The notes under the pieces are model-generated. The model was not told where the DNA came from. It searched no databases and saw nothing but the letters and a program-made list of their open reading frames with translations. Positions 8,832-17,643 of a stretch of 64,000 nucleotides of DNA are shown here, piece after piece; the first letter of the stretch is position 1, and each line of letters opens with the position of its first letter. The DNA is from JAKPQE01 sp041397845 (GTDB taxonomy: Bacteria > Pseudomonadota > Alphaproteobacteria > Rhizobiales > JAKPQE01). The translations under genes were made by a program, and so were the position numbers. The stretch spans positions 150,289 to 214,288 of the forward strand of contig JAWKVW010000004.1 in assembly GCA_041397845.1 (NCBI GenBank), in the 5' to 3' direction.

Positions 8832-10751
8832 TCAGCCGACGACGCGGCGCATCACCTGCATCCTGACGTCAAGGCCGAGGACATCGTCGTGGCGGCTTTC
8901 CTCGCGGGCAATCTCGAAGCCATGACGGGCGAAGAACTTGCGGGCGCGGACATTGCCGGCAACGACATCGGCGGCAAGGCCGTCACAGCCTTCGCTGCGG
9001 GCGCGCTCGACCATGGCGGCGAGAAGCGCCGAACCGACGCCACGGCGCCAGGCCGAGGGCTCGACCCAGATATCGGACAGAAGGCAGGGCTCATCGGCGG
9101 CGGCAAAACCGACCGGCACGCCGTTCATCTCGGCAACGAGGACGCGGGCGCCAAGCGCTGCCAGAATCGGATCGAACGGGCGCTCGTCGCGCATGCGCTT
9201 CCAGGCCTGCGGCAGCAGCGGGCCGATCGAGGCCTGCCATGCATAAAGGGCGATGCGCGACAGCAGCGGCAGATCGGCGGCATGGGCCTCGCGGATCGTC
9301 ACCGCGGCATGGCCGGCGCGGTGGCCGGGCGCGTGGCCCATCGCCATCACCGGGGCCGGCGGCGTTTCGGCGGCATCCTCGCGGATGTGGCGCTCGGAGC
9401 GCTGGCGCATGGTGACGAGTTCCTCGGCGGCGGTCGGATGGACGGCGACGGTGCGGTCGAAATCGGCCTTGGTCGCGCCCATGGCCATCGTCACGCCGAC
9501 TAGCTGGATCATCTCGCCGGCGTCGGGGCCGAGGATGTGGCAGCCGACGACCTTGTCGCTCTCGCCATCGACGAGCAGCTTCATCACCATCTTCTCGTCG
9601 CGGCCGGACAGCGTGTGCTTCATCGGCCGGAAGGTCGAGCGGTAGACGTCGAGAATTCGGCACTTCTCGCGGGCCTCGGCCTCGGTCAGGCCGACGGTGC
9701 CGATCTCGGGGCTGGAGAACACCGCCGTCGGAATCAACGAGTGATCGACGCGGGTCGGGTTGTCGTTGAAGACGGTCTCGGCAAAGGCCGCGCCTTCGCG
9801 GATCGCGACCGGCGTGAGGTTGACGCGGTGGGTGACGTCGCCGACGGCATAGATGCTCGGGACCGAGGAGCGCGAGTAGTCGTCGACGACGACATGGCCG
9901 TTCCAGCCGAGCTCGACACCGACGCGCTCGAGGTCAAGGCCGGTGGTGTTCGGCACGCGGCCGGTGGCGAACATGATCTCGTCGGCGGCGATGATCGAGC
10001 CGTCGTCGAGTTCGCCCTCAAGGCCTTCGGCGGTGCGGTCGATGCGGGTGAACACCCGGCCGGTGACGATGCGGATGCCCTTCTTCTCCAGCTCGTGGTG
10101 CAGGGCCTTGCGCATGTCGTCATCGAAGCCGCGCAGGATCTCCGGGCCACGATAGACGAGCGTCGTCTCGGTGCCGAGGCCGGCGAAGATGCCGGCGAAC
10201 TCGACGGCGATATAGCCGCCGCCGACGATGGCGACGCGGCGCGGCTGGCGCTCGAGGTGGAAGACCTCGTTGGAGGAGATGGCGTGCTCGATGCCGGCGA
10301 CCTGATCGTCGAGCGCCGGCTTGCCGCCGGTGGCAACGAGAATATAGCGGGCAGTGATGTCGCGACCCTCGGCGACGAGATGGACGGTATGGGCATCGCG
10401 CAGCACGGCGCGGGAGCGGATGATCTCGACGTTCGAGCCGGCGAGATTGCGCGAGTAGATGCCCTCGAGGCGGTCGAGCTCGCGGTCCTTGGCGGCGATC
10501 AGCGTCGCCCAGTCGAAGCTCGTCTCGCCAAGGCTCCAGCCGAAGCCGGCGGCATCGTCGAATTCCTCGGCAAAGCGCGAGGCATAGACCATCAGTTTCT
10601 TGGGCACGCAGCCGCGGATGACGCAGGTGCCGCCGACCCGATATTCCTCGGCGATCGCGACCCGGGCACCATAGCTGGCCGACATGCGCGCGGCACGCAC
10701 GCCGCCGGACCCGGCACCGATGACGAAGAGGTCATAGTCGTAGCCGGTCAT
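8832..10751 (-). CDS. gor: Glutathione-disulfide reductase fused to a GNAT acetyltransferase
   Basis: One continuous 639-aa frame. Residues 1-462 are a complete FAD/NADPH glutathione reductase: FAD motif GAGSGGVRAAR, redox pair Cys43/Cys48 in GGTCVIRGCVPKK, NADPH motif IVGGGYIAVEFAG, second FAD motif YAVGDVTHRVNLTPVA, and the C-terminal HPTAAEE catalytic His. Normal Gor ends here. After a His/Gly-rich linker, residues 483-639 form a GNAT domain with acetyl-CoA motif WRRGVGSALL and NVRARKFFARHGF. The fusion is unusual and could be real or created by a lost stop through an indel, which this window has elsewhere. Neighbours DUF2059 and rpiA are usual gor neighbours in Rhizobiales. Confidence 0.92.
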   Translation of the reverse strand: MTGYDYDLFVIGAGSGGVRAARMSASYGARVAIAEEYRVGGTCVIRGCVPKKLMVYASRFAEEFDDAAGFGWSLGETSFDWATLIAAKDRELDRLEGIYSRNLAGSNVEIIRSRAVLRDAHTVHLVAEGRDITARYILVATGGKPALDDQVAGIEHAISSNEVFHLERQPRRVAIVGGGYIAVEFAGIFAGLGTETTLVYRGPEILRGFDDDMRKALHHELEKKGIRIVTGRVFTRIDRTAEGLEGELDDGSIIAADEIMFATGRVPNTTGLDLERVGVELGWNGHVVVDDYSRSSVPSIYAVGDVTHRVNLTPVAIREGAAFAETVFNDNPTRVDHSLIPTAVFSSPEIGTVGLTEAEAREKCRILDVYRSTFRPMKHTLSGRDEKMVMKLLVDGESDKVVGCHILGPDAGEMIQLVGVTMAMGATKADFDRTVAVHPTAAEELVTMRQRSERHIREDAAETPPAPVMAMGHAPGHRAGHAAVTIREAHAADLPLLSRIALYAWQASIGPLLPQAWKRMRDERPFDPILAALGARVLVAEMNGVPVGFAAADEPCLLSDIWVEPSAWRRGVGSALLAAMVERARSEGCDGLAADVVAGNVRARKFFARHGFEIAREESRHDDVLGLDVRMQVMRRVVG

Positions 10752-10826
10752 GTCGTGCTCCCGCGGCGTGATGGATCGTCAGTGGCGCCGCGCCGGGGCC
10801 AGAGCTGCCGGCGCGGCCTGTTCTGC

Positions 10827-11336
10827 TCAGAGATTGTGGCCGCGCTTCAGCATCTCGGCGCGCACGCCGGCAACCATCTCGCCCGACAGCTTGTCGCCCC
10901 AGTCGCGACCGGCCTCGAGGGTCTTCAGGGCAAGGCCGTTGACGGTGTTGGCGAGCTTGGCGCCGGGGGCGCTCTCGTAGAAGGTCGCGATCGCCTTCAG
11001 CTCGTCGGCAGTGAAGGCCTCGGCATAGATCACCGAAATCGCCTTCTCGAGCTCGGAGCGGCGGGCCTTCATGTCCTCGCCGATCTTGTCGGCGACTTCG
11101 CTGATGTCCTTGGCCAGATCCGGATTGGAGCGGATGAACAGCGTCTTGGCGTCATCGACGATCGCCGGGATGATCTGGTCGAGACCGGAATCGGCCCGGG
11201 TCAGGGTGATGACCTTGGTGGCGAGCGCCAGATGCTCGGCGGTGGGCTCGGCGCTGGCCGGGCTGGTCACGCCGACCATGGCGATGAACGCTGCTGCGAA
11301 AATGCCGGCCGACAGGCCCGCTACGGTTTTGCGCAT
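10827..11336 (-). CDS. DUF2059 exported protein
   Basis: A 169-aa secreted protein. The first 29 residues are a signal peptide (MRKTVAGLSAGIFAAAFIAM, cleavage after SPASA). The rest is helical with the DUF2059 pattern SVIYAEAFTADELKAIATFY and ESAPGAKLANTVNGL. Function unknown; the family sits between gor and rpiA in many Rhizobiales, as here. GGAG precedes the ATG. Confidence 0.88.
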   Translation of the reverse strand: MRKTVAGLSAGIFAAAFIAMVGVTSPASAEPTAEHLALATKVITLTRADSGLDQIIPAIVDDAKTLFIRSNPDLAKDISEVADKIGEDMKARRSELEKAISVIYAEAFTADELKAIATFYESAPGAKLANTVNGLALKTLEAGRDWGDKLSGEMVAGVRAEMLKRGHNL

Positions 11337-11371
11337 TTCTTGTTTTCTCCGTTCGTCCGAATTCGTTTGCC

Positions 11372-12061
11372 TCAGGCCGTCAGCGTCTCGACCCCGCCGG
11401 GGCCGGCCACCAGCGCGACCGAAGCCAGACCAATGAAAAGACCATGTTCCACCACGCCGGGAATCTCCACCAGCGCATTTGCCAACGCTTCTGGGTCCGG
11501 AATGCGGCCAAAAGATGCATCGAGGATAAAATGGCCGCCATCGGTGACAAAAGTCGAGCCGTCGGCAGCCTTGCGCAGGGCGATCGGACCGTCGAGCCCG
11601 AGGCGCTTCGCCGCCGCCTCGACGGCAATGCGGGTCGCGCCGAGACCAAACGGGTTGACCTCGATCGGCAGCGGGAACCTGCCGAGGGTCTCGACCTTCT
11701 TGGAAGCGTCGGCGATGACGAGCATGCGGGCGCTGGCCGCGGCGACGATCTTCTCGCGCAGCAAGGCGCCGCCGCCGCCCTTGACGAGGCGCAGGCCGGC
11801 GTCAAGCTCGTCGGCGCCATCAACGGTGAGGTCGAGTTCCGGCGTCTCGTCGAGCGTCGACAGCGGAATGCCGAGGCTGCCGGCAAGCGCGGCGGTGCGC
11901 TCGGACGTCGGCACGCCGATGATCTTCAGGCCCTCGGCAACGCGGGCGCCGAGCAGCCTCGTGAACTCGTCGGCGGTCGAGCCGGTGCCGATGCCGAGAC
12001 GCATGCCGTCCTCGACATAGGCGATGGCAGCAGCAGCGGCCGCCTTCTTCAGATCGGTCAT
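11372..12061 (-). CDS. rpiA: Ribose-5-phosphate isomerase A
   Basis: A 229-aa enzyme that interconverts ribose 5-phosphate and ribulose 5-phosphate in the non-oxidative pentose phosphate pathway. Family motifs are MRLGIGTGSTADEFT, DLTVDGADELDAGLRLVKGGGGALLREKIVA and the lysine in IADASKKVETLGRFPLPIEV. The ATG at 12061 is preceded by GGGAGG; a longer open frame adds only six codons. It is probably co-transcribed with the DUF2059 and gor genes. Confidence 0.95.
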   Translation of the reverse strand: MTDLKKAAAAAAIAYVEDGMRLGIGTGSTADEFTRLLGARVAEGLKIIGVPTSERTAALAGSLGIPLSTLDETPELDLTVDGADELDAGLRLVKGGGGALLREKIVAAASARMLVIADASKKVETLGRFPLPIEVNPFGLGATRIAVEAAAKRLGLDGPIALRKAADGSTFVTDGGHFILDASFGRIPDPEALANALVEIPGVVEHGLFIGLASVALVAGPGGVETLTA

Positions 12062-12092
12062 TCCTTGGCCCTCCCCCAAAGGCGCGGGCGGT

Positions 12093-13541
12093 TCACTTAT
12101 CGAGGCCGCCCATCAGCAGGTACTTGATCTCGACGTATTCCTCGATGCCGTGGTGCGACCCCTCGCGCCCAAGGCCGGACTGCTTGACGCCGCCGAACGG
12201 CGCCAGCTCGCTCGAGATAATGCCCGAGTTGATACCGACAATACCGTATTCCAGCGCCTCGGCCACCCGCCAGACGCGGCCGAGGTCGCGGGCGTAGAAA
12301 TAGGCGGCAAGTCCGAATTCGGTGTCGTTGGCCATGTGGATGACGTCGGCCTCGTCCTTGAAGCGGAACAGCGGCGCGACCGGACCGAAAGTCTCCTCGC
12401 GGGCGACGAGCATGCCGGGGGCTACGTTCTTCAGCACGGTCGGCTGGAAGAACGTGCCGCCGAGGGCATGGCGCTGGCCGCCGAGCATGACCTCGGCGCC
12501 CTTGCCAACGGCATCGGCGATGTGCTGCTCGACCTTGACCACGGCCTCGGCATTGATCAGCGGCCCCTGGACGACGCCATCCTCGGTGCCGGCGCCGACG
12601 CGCATCTCGGCGACCTTCACGGCGAAGCGCTCGGCGAAGGCATCGTAGATGCCGTCCTGGACGTAGATGCGGTTGGCGCAGACGCAGGTCTGGCCCATGT
12701 TGCGATATTTCGAGGCCATCGCGCCCTCGACGGCGGCATCGATGTCGGCGTCGTCGAAGACGATGAACGGCGCATTGCCACCAAGCTCGAGAGCGACCTT
12801 CTTCACGGTCGAGGCGGCCTGGCGCATCAGCAGCTTGCCGACCTCGGTCGAACCGGTGAAGGCAACGACGCGGACGATCGGGTTCGAGGTCATCTCGCCG
12901 CCGATCGCCGGGGCATCGCCGGTGATGACGTTGAGGACGCCCTTCGGCATGCCCGCTTCTTCGGCGAGCACGGCAAGGGCAAGGGCGGTCAGCGGCGTCT
13001 CGGGCGCCGGCTTGCAGACGGCGGTGCAGCCGGCGGCGATCGCCGGGGCGACCTTGCGGGTGATCATCGCGGCCGGGAAGTTCCACGGCGTGATCGCGGC
13101 AACGACGCCGATCGGCTGGCGGATGCAGACGATGCGCGCGTCGGGACGGAAGGTCGGGATGGTCTCGCCGTAGATGCGCTTGGCTTCCTCGGCGTAGAAC
13201 TCGACGAAGGACGCGGCATAGACGACCTCGCCGCGGGCCTCGGCCAGCGGCTTGCCCTGCTCGCTCGTCATGATGAGGGCGAGGTCTTCCTGATTCGCCA
13301 TGATGAGGTCGTACCAGCGGCGCAGGATGATGCTGCGCTCCCTGGCAGTGCGCTTCGACCAGGCGTTGAAGGCGACTTCGGCGGCCTCGATGGCGGCGCG
13401 GGTCTCGGCGGCGCCGAGCACCGGCACGCGGCCGACGACCTCGCCGGAGGCCGGATTGCGGACTTCCTCGACCGGCTCGCCTGTCCAGGCGCCGTCGATA
13501 TAGCAGCGATCCTTCAGAAGTGCGGGATTGCGGAGCTTCAT
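12093..13541 (-). CDS. gabD: NAD(P)-dependent succinate-semialdehyde dehydrogenase
   Basis: A 482-aa aldehyde dehydrogenase of typical GabD length, which oxidises succinate semialdehyde to succinate in the GABA degradation pathway. Motifs are ITPWNFPAAMITRKVAPA, CKPAPETPLTALALA, FTGSTEVGKLLM, catalytic Glu in ALELGGNAPFIVFDDAD and catalytic Cys in GQTCVCANRIYVQ, followed by EETFGPVAP and FGGVKQSGLGREGSHHGIEE. The last motif is characteristic of the GabD branch. No gabT is adjacent. It ends 32 bases before rpiA on the same strand. Confidence 0.92.
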   Translation of the reverse strand: MKLRNPALLKDRCYIDGAWTGEPVEEVRNPASGEVVGRVPVLGAAETRAAIEAAEVAFNAWSKRTARERSIILRRWYDLIMANQEDLALIMTSEQGKPLAEARGEVVYAASFVEFYAEEAKRIYGETIPTFRPDARIVCIRQPIGVVAAITPWNFPAAMITRKVAPAIAAGCTAVCKPAPETPLTALALAVLAEEAGMPKGVLNVITGDAPAIGGEMTSNPIVRVVAFTGSTEVGKLLMRQAASTVKKVALELGGNAPFIVFDDADIDAAVEGAMASKYRNMGQTCVCANRIYVQDGIYDAFAERFAVKVAEMRVGAGTEDGVVQGPLINAEAVVKVEQHIADAVGKGAEVMLGGQRHALGGTFFQPTVLKNVAPGMLVAREETFGPVAPLFRFKDEADVIHMANDTEFGLAAYFYARDLGRVWRVAEALEYGIVGINSGIISSELAPFGGVKQSGLGREGSHHGIEEYVEIKYLLMGGLDK

Positions 13542-13772
13542 GTTTCAGATCTCCTTGATGCGGCGGGCCCGGCGCCATAGATGGCGGGCATCGCGCTGGC
13601 CGTCGTTATCGGTCTTCTCTCCGGCTCTTAGCACGCGCCCCTGGCGGCGCCAAGGCAAGGCGGGCGGGGCATGGCAGGCGGGGCTGGGTCGCCTCGTCGC
13701 GGCAGCGCCATCGAGCCTTGCGCTGCCGTCGCCCCGCGGCTAGCAGAAACCAACCGATCCGGAGGAACCGCC

Positions 13773-14471
13773 ATGACAGATGCCCGCCCGCTCGCCGTCT
13801 TCGACCTCGACGGCACGCTCATCGAGACCGCCGGCGACCTGATGGCGACGCTGAACCACATCCTCGCCGCCGAGGGTCTGCGCACCGTCGCGCTCGCCGA
13901 GGCGCGCGAGATGATCGGCGACGGCGCCAAGGCGATGCTGCAGAAAGGCTTCAAGGCAAATGATACAGCCCTCGACGGCGAGCGACTGGAGCGGCTGTTC
14001 GCGGATTTCCTGACGCATTACAGCGCCAACATCGCCAATGAAAGCTTCGCCTTTCCCGGCGTCGTCGACCTGCTCGACCGGCTCGACGCAGCCGGCATTC
14101 TCGCGGCGGTGTGCACCAACAAGCCGGAGGCGATGTCAAAGCAGCTCCTTGCCGAACTCGGCCTTGCCGAGCGCTTCGCGATCATCGCCGGGCCGGAGAC
14201 CTTCGGAGCGCGCAAGCCCGACCCGCGCCATCTCACCGAGACCATCCGCGCTGTCGGCGGGGCGCCGGAAAGCGCGGTGATGATCGGCGATTCCAGGAAC
14301 GACATCGACGCGGCGCGCGGCGCCGGCGTGCCGGTGATCGTTGTCGATTTCGGCTATACGACCGTGCCGGTCGACCAGCTCGGGCCGGACCGGATCGTCT
14401 CGCACTTCGACGAAATCTGGGCCGCCATCGGCGAGGTCGCACCGGGCGTCATGGCAGCGGCGCGGGCATAG
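13773..14471 (+). CDS. gph: Phosphoglycolate phosphatase (HAD family)
   Basis: A 232-aa HAD hydrolase that removes phosphate from 2-phosphoglycolate, a by-product of DNA repair and oxygenation reactions. HAD motif I is FDLDGTLIETAGDL (nucleophile Asp10), the cap domain follows, motif II is VCTNKP, motif III lies around FGARKPDPRHL, and motif IV is MIGDSRNDIDAARGAG. The ATG at 13773 follows GGAGG. Gph is divergent from gabD and lies near rpiA and gor, as in related Rhizobiales. Confidence 0.9.
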   Translation: MTDARPLAVFDLDGTLIETAGDLMATLNHILAAEGLRTVALAEAREMIGDGAKAMLQKGFKANDTALDGERLERLFADFLTHYSANIANESFAFPGVVDLLDRLDAAGILAAVCTNKPEAMSKQLLAELGLAERFAIIAGPETFGARKPDPRHLTETIRAVGGAPESAVMIGDSRNDIDAARGAGVPVIVVDFGYTTVPVDQLGPDRIVSHFDEIWAAIGEVAPGVMAAARA

Positions 14472-14486
14472 CGCCGCCGACGGAGA

Positions 14487-15512
14487 TCAGACGAGCTTCT
14501 GGTCCACGAGCGTGGCGCCCATGGCGACCACAGCCTCCCTCCAGCCGACAAGCGGCCGGCCGAGGATCATCTCGGCAAGACCGTGCTCCATGAAGAAGCG
14601 AATGCCGAGCGAGCGCACCGCCGCCCGCGCGTCGGCATCGAACAGGCCGACAAGGCGCAACAGGACGCCGGGCAGCCTGCGGGTCGGCAGCCTCCTCGCA
14701 TAGGCCGGAAAGGCCTCGGCGAGCGCGAGCGCCAGTTGCCGCATGCCGACTGTCTCGCCGGATGCCAGCAGCCGATGGCCGAAGCCGCGTTCGTCCTTCA
14801 AGGCACGAAGGTGCAACTCGGCGGCGTCGCGCACGTCGACGACGGTGAAATTGAGATCGGGCGACCCGGGCAGCTTTCCGCTCATCATCTTCCTGATGAC
14901 GGCGCCCGAGGTGCCGATATCGGTATCGAGCAGGGGCCCCAGGATGAAGCCCGGATTGACGACGGTCAGGTCGGCCCGCCTGCCCGCCTTTTCCATGATC
15001 GCCCAGGCTTCGCGCTCGGCCAGCGTCTTCGACTTGAAATAGGGCGTCATGTCGGGCGCCGAAACGTTGCTCCAGTCAGCCTCGGTCAAGGGACGACCAA
15101 GGCCCTTGCCGTGGCCGCGGGCGACCGCCGCTTCCGAGGACGTCAGCACAATGCGCTTGACCTCGCTCGACAGCGCCGCCTCCAGGGCGCGGCGCGTGCC
15201 CTCGACCGCCGGGCGAATGACATCGTCCTCATGGCGGGGAATGTGCGTAATGAAGGGCGAGGCGGTGTGAACGAGATAGTCGACGCCGTCCATCGCAGCA
15301 GCCCAGCCCTTGTCGGACAGGAGATCGAGCTCGACAAAAGAGAGATGCGCCGTGTCGGCACCGTGGGCTTCGAGAACCGCGCGAACATTATCGCCCCTGG
15401 CGGCATTGCGAACCGACCCGCGCACGCGGTAGCCGTCACCAAGAAGCTTGAGGATCACATGACCGGCGAGGAAGCCGGACGCGCCAGTGACAAGAACGAG
15501 GTCGGAGGACAT
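14487..15512 (-). CDS. NAD(P)-dependent epimerase/dehydratase, dihydroflavonol-4-reductase-like aldehyde reductase
   Basis: A 341-aa extended short-chain dehydrogenase. The nucleotide-binding motif VTGASGFLAGHVILKLL is at residues 7-23 and the catalytic YFKSK (YxxxK) follows a Ser/Thr-rich ITS-type strand (IVLTSSEAAVA). The overall pattern is that of bacterial DFR-like aldehyde reductases, and the substrate is unknown. The ATG at 15512 is preceded by GGAGATCCGGA; an upstream ATG in an AT-rich stretch is rejected. It is divergent from a TetR regulator, its probable repressor. Confidence 0.85.
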   Translation of the reverse strand: MSSDLVLVTGASGFLAGHVILKLLGDGYRVRGSVRNAARGDNVRAVLEAHGADTAHLSFVELDLLSDKGWAAAMDGVDYLVHTASPFITHIPRHEDDVIRPAVEGTRRALEAALSSEVKRIVLTSSEAAVARGHGKGLGRPLTEADWSNVSAPDMTPYFKSKTLAEREAWAIMEKAGRRADLTVVNPGFILGPLLDTDIGTSGAVIRKMMSGKLPGSPDLNFTVVDVRDAAELHLRALKDERGFGHRLLASGETVGMRQLALALAEAFPAYARRLPTRRLPGVLLRLVGLFDADARAAVRSLGIRFFMEHGLAEMILGRPLVGWREAVVAMGATLVDQKLV

Positions 15513-15677
15513 TCCGGATCTCCATTTTGAAAAATCATATTTTTTGTCATTTATCATTTTACGAAGACCCTGACAAGGGATGCCCGGGTTTTCCGTCGGT
15601 CCGATGTCGTATAGTCCTAGGCGTCACGCGCCTTGCCGAGGCAGATGCCCCTGGCAAAGGCGACTGGAGAGGGGCTC
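15513..15677. promoter_or_regulatory. AT-rich divergent promoter/operator region
   Basis: The 165-base gap between the reductase and a TetR gene contains a strongly AT-rich core (about 15527-15563) with an interrupted palindrome AAAATCATATTTT at 15531-15543 and related ATCATTT/AAATGA words. The arrangement is that of an operator shared by divergent genes, but the exact site is uncertain. Confidence 0.4.
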
Positions 15678-16292
15678 ATGGCAAGGCCGAAGACGAACAA
15701 GGTCGAGGTGCGCGAACAGATGCTCGAGGCGCTCGATGCGCTCATCAAGAGGCAGGGCTCGCACCGCGTCACGGTGTCGGAGGTGGCCGATGCCTGCGGC
15801 ATGTCGCAGTCGAACGCCTACCGCTTCTTTCCCAGCAAAAAGGCGATGATGGAGGCGGGCGTCGAGCGCTGGTTCCTCGCCATCGACGCGGAACTCGGCG
15901 ACATCGCGGCGGCCGGCGGCGATCCGGAAGCGCGACTGGCCCGTTTCCTCAAGCGGCGCTACGAGCTGAAGCGGGCAAAGCATGACGCCGATCCCGAGCT
16001 ATTCGCCGCCCATCTGGCCGTTGCCGGCGAATATGCCGAGGCGATCGCGCCGCATATCGGGCGCATGAGTTCGATGCTCGAAAGCATCATCGCGGATGGC
16101 GTGGCGGCGGGCCTTTATCCCGGCTTGTCGAGCGCCGAGCTGGCAATCATCGTCGAAATGCTGGCGGAAGGGTTCAGCAGCCCCTGGCTGATTGCACGGG
16201 ACCACGAGGTGTTGACGCCCGCGCGCGTTGACGGCGCAATCGCGGCGATCCTTGCCGGGATCCGGGCCGCCGCCTTCCGACAAGGTTCGTGA
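15678..16292 (+). CDS. TetR/AcrR-family transcriptional regulator
   Basis: A 204-aa TetR protein. The N-terminal helix-turn-helix includes VTVSEVADACGMSQSNAYRFF and SKKAMMEAGV, followed by a helical C-terminal domain with FAAHLAVAGEYAEAIAPHIGR. The start is the ATG at 15678, preceded by GGAGAGGGG; an upstream in-frame ATG lacks such a site. It probably controls the divergent DFR-like reductase. Ligand unknown. Confidence 0.87.
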   Translation: MARPKTNKVEVREQMLEALDALIKRQGSHRVTVSEVADACGMSQSNAYRFFPSKKAMMEAGVERWFLAIDAELGDIAAAGGDPEARLARFLKRRYELKRAKHDADPELFAAHLAVAGEYAEAIAPHIGRMSSMLESIIADGVAAGLYPGLSSAELAIIVEMLAEGFSSPWLIARDHEVLTPARVDGAIAAILAGIRAAAFRQGS

Positions 16293-16399
16293 CGCCGACG
16301 CGGCCGTTCGATCGCGGCCATCGGCCATCATGCCGGCCGGCGCTTGACTTGCCCTCTCCTGCTCCCTTATATCGCGGCACTTCTCCGCACCAACGGAGC

Positions 16400-16474
16400 G
16401 GGCGCGTAGCTCAGCGGGAGAGCACTTCGTTCACACCGAAGGGGTCACTGGTTCAATCCCAGTCGCGCCCACCA
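16400..16474 (+). tRNA. tRNA-Val (anticodon CAC)
   Basis: A 75-nt cloverleaf including an encoded CCA. The acceptor stem is GGGCGCG with CGCGCCC, the D-loop is AGCTCAGCGGGAGAGC, the anticodon stem is CTTCG/CGAAG with loop TTCACAC (anticodon CAC, reads GTG), and the T-loop is GTTCAATC. All stems pair fully. Confidence 0.97.
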
Positions 16475-16495
16475 TTTCGCCTAAATGGCGAAATG
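16473..16495 (+). terminator. Hairpin directly after tRNA-Val
   Basis: A perfect 9-bp stem CATTTCGCC / GGCGAAATG with loop TAAAT, overlapping the last bases of the tRNA CCA. There is no T-run behind it, so it may be a 3' processing or attenuated termination signal. Confidence 0.5.
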
Positions 16496-16906
16496 CTTGA
16501 TTATCTTGACCTCACGGCAGTTCGCTTCGCTCACGCCTGCGATGGCGCGGCCTCTACGGCCGGCGCGCAGTCGCGCTTGCGAACCGGGTCTATTGCCGCT
16601 CACGATCAGTTCGCTACGCTCATGATCTCCGCGAGGGCGGCCTCTACGGCCGGCGCGCAGTTGCGCTTGCGAACCCTTGCGGGTTCGGGGCTTGCCCCGG
16701 TCGCGCCTGCAAGCCCTTGATACTTCGACGGAAAGATTCGACCATGGCGGCGAGCCAGCAGCCGTTCGAGACCGCCTCCTTGCCTTCTCCCCTGAATTCA
16801 ACGGGTGGCAATGCCGATGCGCGTCCGGCACGCTCCTGCACGCCTGCGCTGCATTCACGTTCGCGATCGCGAGGTCAGGCGTTCGTATCTCCACCGGGGT
16901 CTGTTC
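16475..16906. other. Gene-free region after tRNA-Val with repeats and hairpins
   Basis: No convincing gene. It holds the direct repeat at 16547-16675 and a perfect hairpin GAACCC-TTGC-GGGTTC (16671-16686), immediately followed by GGGGC/GCCCC. Open frames on either strand here have no protein-like composition. No integrase gene and no copy of the tRNA 3' end was seen, so it is not shown to be an integration site. Confidence 0.6.
16547..16675. repeat. Direct repeat, two 39-bp copies
   Basis: The copies lie at 16547-16585 and 16637-16675. They differ at one base (CAGTCGCG against CAGTTGCG). Each begins GCGGCCTCTACGGCCGGC, itself partly palindromic, and ends TTGCGAACC. The spacing between starts is 90 bp. 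Confidence 0.8.
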
Positions 16907-17548
16907 ATGCGCAAGCGCCTGCGTCCCATCCTCATCGCGCTCGCTGCCGTCGCGCCGCTGCTCGCGATGCCGGTCGGGCCGGGGACTTGCGCGATCTCAG
17001 GCCGGCAGCAGCGGGCAATGATCAACTCATTGCCGCGTACCGGTCTTCCGGCGGCGATTTCATCCGCAACATGCTCGAGGCCTATGCTTCAGCGGACGAG
17101 GGGATGCTGCGGGATGCGCGGCGCTATGCCATGCTCGGCAAGATGTTCGGCAATCCGAAGAGCCCTCGACCTGACCTGCAAAAAACCATTACCGCCGCTT
17201 TTTCTGCGAGAAGTATCACTGCCGCAACGATATCGAGGGCGCGACCACTTCTGACGATTGCCAGCGGCATGTGGGCGATCGACTCGGAGGCGCCGAAGAA
17301 GAACCCGAAACTGAAAGGCGCCGTCGTCGGGATTCCTCAAGGCCAATCCGCGCATGAATACTGTCTATGCCGAGAAGGCGCCTTTTTCGAACTACATGAC
17401 GCTCGTCCCGCTCAGCCTGGCGTTTCCCGGCAAGCTCGACGCCTTCCTGACGAGCTACGAGTCTCTCGGCCCCCTCGATCTGCAGGGCGCCCTGCAGGCG
17501 ATCGGGGCGAAGGTGCAGCAGGGTGCGCAGAATGCCGGCGTACGCTGA
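16907..17548 (+). pseudogene. Exported protein of unknown function, frame broken
   Basis: The ATG at 16907 begins a clear signal peptide (MRKRLRPILIALAAVAPLLA). The frame then has to change at least twice to keep protein-like sequence: after about 16975, into the segment LIAAYRSSGGDFIRNMLEAY, and again near 17165 and 17335, into MNTVYAEKAPFSNYMTLVPL, which runs to the stop at 17548. Pieced together it would be about 210 aa. One alternative middle frame contains Cys residues (CEKYHCRNDIEG). I do not recognise the family. Indels are either sequence errors or decay. Confidence 0.5.
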
Positions 17549-17643
17549 TCGTGCAAGGAGGCGCGCGAACCCGCCGGTTTTCACTATCTTAAAGTCCGCG
17601 AAGGCGATGATCCCGGCAGACAGATGCCGAGAGGGCGCCGCCA

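Noticed and set aside
9537..12020. An 827-codon open frame on the plus strand
   Set aside because: It is antisense to gor, DUF2059 and rpiA and shows only shadow composition.
12024..13580. 518-codon plus-strand and 493-codon second minus-strand frames over gabD
   Set aside because: Both are shadows of the gabD frame; only the frame with ELGGN and GQTC motifs is real.
16481..16894. 137-codon minus-strand frame beginning MEIRTPDLAIANVNA
   Set aside because: It covers the repeats after tRNA-Val and is Arg-rich without a domain; frames like this next to tRNAs are commonly over-predicted.
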